From positions 1 to 7,442 of the forward strand of contig JACQBB010000226.1 of the NCBI GenBank assembly GCA_016194625.1: a stretch of 7,442 nucleotides of DNA. The letters are read 5' to 3'. The notes beneath the pieces are model-generated. The model did no database searches. It was not told the origin of the DNA and saw only the letters and a list, made by a program, of their open reading frames with translations. The position numbers and the translations under genes were made by a program. Of the stretch, positions 5,640 to 7,442 are shown one piece after another. Numbering within the stretch: the stretch's first letter is position 1; each line of letters starts with the position of its first letter. Origin of the DNA: Elusimicrobiota bacterium. Lineage in GTDB: Bacteria; Elusimicrobiota; Elusimicrobia; UBA1565; UBA9628.

Positions 5640-5663
5640 AGCACGCTTATCAGTAGTCGTGCT
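5640..5663 (+). other. Leader hairpin
   Basis: AGCACG (5640-5645) and CGTGCT (5658-5663) form a 6-bp stem with a 12-nt loop. It would sit at the very 5' end of a transcript started from the TATAAT box. It has no T tract. Confidence 0.3.
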
Positions 5664-5686
5664 ATACAGGCCAATCCAATCTTAAG

Positions 5687-6524
5687 TTAGGTTGCCTGGA
5701 AAAAGATGAAACTAAAGTGGGGAATCGCGGTAGTGTTCGTAACACTGGGCGCCATCTTTGGCGCAAAGTTCGTTCTTCTGTGGCTCAGCGCTGCCTTTTC
5801 AGAAGCACCCATATCAGTTATTTTTCACCAGCAAGGGAAGTGGCGCGGCTTTCTCGGTCTGGCTTCGGATGTTCAGCTAGCATCCGATTCAGATCCACTG
5901 ATAGCTTTTCATGCCGTAAGTCGCCTATTACACCATTGCGATCAAACGGATGGCATGATCAGGCTAGCCCAGAAGGAGCGGAGGCCGGAAGTTCAGTGGC
6001 GGCTTCTGCAGTCGCTAGGTTCATGCATGGATTCGCGCACGATCCCAATCTATCTCGAAGCTTTACATTCAGATAATCAGGTGGTAGTCGCTGTAGCCGC
6101 GCAAAGTCTCGGTATGCTGAAAGCGAAAGAAGCTATCCCGGAACTTGAACCTCTTGTTGAGCGCTACGAACCGAAAGTTGCGGGGGTGATTGCCTACGCT
6201 TTGAGCCAAATAGGAGAACGGAAGGTGTCCTATCCGTGGGCCGTTAAGGTTCTCTCCCGACCGAAGCCGGACAAAGACATAGGCTCACAGGATTCTCTAA
6301 GTCGTTACTACGCCAGCAAGGTTCTCGAGGAAGTTGGAGACCGCAACGACTTGAGATATCTTGAAATGAACAAAACTCACATGGGACTCAATGTGGAATT
6401 TAAAGAAACTGAGCGGATTCTTAGAAGCCGATCGGCGAAGAATTAAGCAACCTAACCATTCGCTTCTGCCGCCCGCCGCCTCGTTTGGGTGGATAGTTGA
6501 AGCGGCGTCGGCAGAGCGTCTGCG
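5687..6524 (+). mobile_element. Integron-type gene cassette 1 (HEAT-repeat ORF)
   Basis: An 838-bp unit bounded by G^TTAGGTTGC on the left and G^TTAGCGGT on the right, with one ORF starting 19 nt in and an attC-like site at its end. GTTAGGTTGC (5686-5695) is exactly complementary to GCAACCTAAC (6447-6456), the outer left box of its attC. In a circular cassette these two would be the paired R' and R'' boxes, which is a strong architectural argument. Composition is well below the GC of the flanking core genes. No integrase is visible. Confidence 0.75.
5706..6446 (+). CDS. Membrane-anchored HEAT-repeat protein
   Basis: 246 residues. Lys2 and Lys4 precede a hydrophobic segment (about 6-29) that should be an uncleaved anchor or signal sequence. 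Residues about 60-170 show helical HEAT-like repeats: pairs of helices with patterns such as VQWRLLQSLGSCMDSRTIP, VVVAVAAQSLGMLKAKEAIP and VAGVIAYALSQIGE, where the Leu-Gly/Ile-Gly turn recurs at about 33-residue spacing. HEAT repeats mediate protein-protein contacts and have no catalytic role of their own. The C-terminus (about 195-246) is charged. The start follows an in-frame TAG at 5688-5690 formed by the cassette border, with only a weak GGAAAAAG ribosome site. It lies between the unit's left border and its attC, and the stop falls directly before the attC. Codon use is much less GC-rich than in the neighbours, consistent with transfer. Confidence 0.85.
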   Translation: MKLKWGIAVVFVTLGAIFGAKFVLLWLSAAFSEAPISVIFHQQGKWRGFLGLASDVQLASDSDPLIAFHAVSRLLHHCDQTDGMIRLAQKERRPEVQWRLLQSLGSCMDSRTIPIYLEALHSDNQVVVAVAAQSLGMLKAKEAIPELEPLVERYEPKVAGVIAYALSQIGERKVSYPWAVKVLSRPKPDKDIGSQDSLSRYYASKVLEEVGDRNDLRYLEMNKTHMGLNVEFKETERILRSRSAKN

Positions 6525-6530
6525 TTAGCG
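6450..6530 (+). other. attC-like recombination site 1
   Basis: The left box ACCTAAC (6450-6456) fits RYYYAAC; the right box GTTAGCG (6524-6530) nearly fits GTTRRRY. Between them CGCT-CTGCCG-CGCCGC (6461-6479) pairs with 6502-6518. One T (6464/6465) is extrahelical, and a C-C/T internal mismatch sits opposite 6508. Unpaired spacers CATT and TCTGC lie next to the boxes, and a 22-nt loop (6480-6501) closes the fold. Extrahelical bases, an unpaired central spacer and a terminal loop are the hallmarks by which IntI recognises attC in single-stranded form. Confidence 0.75.
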
Positions 6531-7055
6531 GTACTTAGCACATGATAACTATAGCCGCCGTTCTTGTGGCGCTCGCCGCCCCAGCTTTCGCTGGAGGTGA
6601 CTATGTCGCTGGACGGATAACGACTTTTTCAGGAAAGGCTGGGCACTATAAGATGCACTTCGTCCAAACGGCGAAAACGGAGGCGCTCCTCCGCGGATGC
6701 CCCGAATTTGATGTCAGCATCGATTTCAAACGCGTGCCCGCTCTGCCTTTAGGGCAATCATCCAATCCATCGCAAAAACAGACCATTGCCGCAGCTGAGT
6801 ATCTCCAGAAAGCGCAGACAAGCGGACGGGAGATCAATTTCGGATACATGGGATCGGGATTAATCCCAACCGGAAAGACATGCTCATTTTCCAGCTTTGG
6901 CTTAATGTTGATGGACGACAGAGAGAAAGGCAAAGAGAAGACCAAGGAATTTGTCCTCGCGTTTCATGATCAAGTATGACCGCTAACCATTCGATTCTGC
7001 GGACGGCGGCCTCGTTTGGTTGGACTGCGGTAGCCGCCGCCGCTCATCCTCGGCG
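6525..7055 (+). mobile_element. Integron-type gene cassette 2 (small exported protein ORF)
   Basis: A 531-bp unit from G^TTAGCGGT to G^TTGAGA. Its first bases, GTTAGCGGT (6524-6532), are the exact complement of ACCGCTAAC (6979-6987) at the left edge of its own attC, again the relation expected of a once-circular cassette. The ORF begins 17 nt inside, and its stop codon shares its last base with the complementary box, leaving almost no waste sequence. Confidence 0.73.
6542..6979 (+). CDS. Small exported protein of unknown function
   Basis: 145 residues. Residues 1-17 form a signal-peptide-like stretch with a good AFA cleavage site before Gly18, though without the usual positive charge at the N-terminus. 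An in-frame TAG at 6536-6538 rules out a longer start. The mature part (~128 residues) is probably beta-rich (YVAGRITTF, YKMHFVQT, FDVSIDFKRVP) with exactly two cysteines, C53 and C114, which could form a disulfide in the periplasm. The end is Lys/Glu-rich (DDREKGKEKTKEFVLAFHDQV). I do not recognise a family. No Shine-Dalgarno is visible. It is the sole ORF of cassette-like unit 2. Confidence 0.72.
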   Translation: MITIAAVLVALAAPAFAGGDYVAGRITTFSGKAGHYKMHFVQTAKTEALLRGCPEFDVSIDFKRVPALPLGQSSNPSQKQTIAAAEYLQKAQTSGREINFGYMGSGLIPTGKTCSFSSFGLMLMDDREKGKEKTKEFVLAFHDQV

Positions 7056-7061
7056 TTGAGA
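6981..7061 (+). other. attC-like recombination site 2
   Basis: Left CGCTAAC (6981-6987) and right GTTGAGA (7055-7061) are imperfect core boxes. GCGG-CGGCGGC (6999-7010) pairs fully with 7033-7043, with A7003 extrahelical. The loop 7011-7032 is 22 nt. The left arm and loop closely match attC-like site 1: both contain CTAACCATTCG, TTCTGC, CCTCGTTTGG and TGGA at the same spacing. The right arm next to the box pairs poorly, so the site may be decaying. Confidence 0.68.
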
Positions 7062-7245
7062 CGGGGCCAGGAAGCGCCGATGAGCGGGCCGTAGCTCAAC
7101 TTCGAGGGGCGGACGGTCCTCCAATCGACCGTTCCGGTCCGGGAACTAGCTGGGACTAGCACCGGCGCAGGTCGAATCACTCGAAACGCGATTCCGGTGA
7201 CGCTGGAGTCACCATTTTCCGGCCGCGCCGCTAAACGGCTCGGCG
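7062..7245. other. Non-coding end of the island, with a possible third attC remnant
   Basis: No convincing ORF. GCTCAAC (7094-7100) fits RYYYAAC and complements GTTGAG at 7055-7060. It is followed by TTCGAG (7101-7106), which can pair with CTCGAA near 7180-7185. An inner hairpin, GGACGGTC (7111-7118) with GACCGTTCC (7127-7135), has one extra T. No GTTRRRY box closes it, so if it is an attC it is broken. Confidence 0.4.
7222..7244 (-). terminator. Hairpin downstream of purH
   Basis: Reading the minus strand, GCCGAGCCG (7244-7236) and CGGCGCGGC (7230-7222) form a 9-bp stem with one mismatch and a 5-nt loop, directly after the purH stop. No T run follows, so intrinsic termination is uncertain. 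Confidence 0.38.
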
Positions 7246-7442
7246 TCAGTGGCGGAAGTGGCGCACGCCGGCGGCGACCAGGGCCACGCCCTTGCGGTCG
7301 CAGGCCAGCGCGGCGTCGCGGTCCTCGGCGGCGCCGCCGGGGTGGATGACGGCGGAGACGCCGCCTTCGGCGGCGGCGAGGATGTGCTCGGCGGTGAGGG
7401 CGCCGTCGGAGGCGAGGACCAGGGGCTCGCCGGCGGCGAGGA
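7246..7442 (-). CDS. purH: PurH (AICAR transformylase / IMP cyclohydrolase), C-terminal end
   Basis: The last 64 codons of a minus-strand gene that continues past the right edge. PurH catalyses the final two steps of IMP synthesis in the cytoplasm. The fragment reads PLVLASDGALTAEHI, then GVSAVIHPGGAAEDRDAAL and ends GVRHFRH. The invariant C-terminal RHFRH, the IxPGG turn and the LASD strand are characteristic of the transformylase domain. It is divergent: the usual SDAFFPF appears as SDGALTA, and the serine after PGG is Ala. Lysine and GC content match the core genes on the left, so the lower-GC island lies between two core regions. Confidence 0.87.
   Translation of the reverse strand, partial: LAAGEPLVLASDGALTAEHILAAAEGGVSAVIHPGGAAEDRDAALACDRKGVALVAAGVRHFRH

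Larger units (their letters stand above)
5497..5686. other. Intergenic transition from GC-rich core to lower-GC island
   Basis: No ORF of note. Base composition changes abruptly near 5540, from nearly pure G/C to A/T-containing sequence with TATAAAAAGACTATA. The stretch holds one perfect TATAAT, a 13-bp inverted repeat and a 6-bp hairpin (listed separately), and ends at the G^TT junction of the first cassette-like unit. No attC site like the two downstream is present here, and no integrase gene. Confidence 0.6.

Noticed and set aside
5616..5692. An attC site upstream of the first cassette-like unit
   Set aside because: A TAAC at 5616-5620 and GTTAGG at 5686 bracket a 6-bp hairpin, but the arms do not pair beyond that. 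The sequence shares nothing with the two good attC-like sites.
5687..7061. Insertion sequence or transposon
   Set aside because: No transposase ORF. The 9-10 bp inverted repeats are per-unit and explained by cassette R''/R' boxes, with no target duplication seen.
6983..7180. 65-codon minus-strand ORF
   Set aside because: It lies across the attC-like site and non-coding remnant, with no recognisable protein character or ribosome site.
1..7442. CRISPR arrays, tRNA, rRNA, riboswitches
   Set aside because: No regularly spaced direct repeats, cloverleaf, rRNA segments or recognisable riboswitch cores were seen on either strand.

Overview
The window looks like chromosome of a high-GC, Gram-negative-type bacterium. 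Core genes are very GC-rich, one protein has a plausible lipobox and several have Sec signal peptides. An Elusimicrobiota-like lineage would fit the style of the exported, Ala-rich proteins, but nothing in the sequence proves the phylum. Coding is dense and the window is cut at both ends: a radical SAM gene on the left and purH on the right.

Bases 1-3284 (+ strand): a compact operon. A 5'-truncated radical SAM enzyme (rSAM1, 2-886) is followed after 19 nt by a 39-residue peptide gene (906-1025) with a good Shine-Dalgarno. A second, paralogous radical SAM enzyme (rSAM2, 1025-1987) overlaps the peptide stop codon by one base. The peptide aligns without gaps to the PqqA pattern (W, P, an acidic residue, Y, I at the same spacings) but lacks the Glu that PqqE crosslinks to Tyr. 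I read this as a radical-SAM peptide-modification (RiPP-type) locus making something other than PQQ. A long GC hairpin with a pyrimidine/T-rich tail lies immediately after the peptide gene and over the start of rSAM2, like an attenuator that would keep precursor in excess of enzyme. A putative lipoprotein with a caspase-like (C14) fold follows after 31 nt; both its catalytic His and Cys positions are substituted.

Bases 3285-5500: an exported-looking PPK2-family polyphosphate kinase (+), convergent with a two-gene minus-strand operon (DUF4279-like protein, then a small cupin). The DUF4279-like gene has a clear leaderless promoter. The convergent stop codons sit in the two arms of one hairpin.

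Bases about 5540-7200: a lower-GC island. Two units, 5687-6524 and 6525-7055, have the architecture of integron gene cassettes. Each starts at G^TT, carries one ORF and ends in an attC-like folded site, and the two sites are homologous to each other. In each unit the left box of the terminal attC is exactly complementary to the first bases of that same unit (10 bp and 9 bp), as expected if it had once been a circular cassette. No integrase gene is present, so this is a small integrase-less cassette cluster or the edge of a larger array. The ORFs encode a membrane-anchored HEAT-repeat protein and a small exported protein of unknown function.

Bases 7246-7442 (- strand): the C-terminal end of purH, marking the return to GC-rich core sequence.
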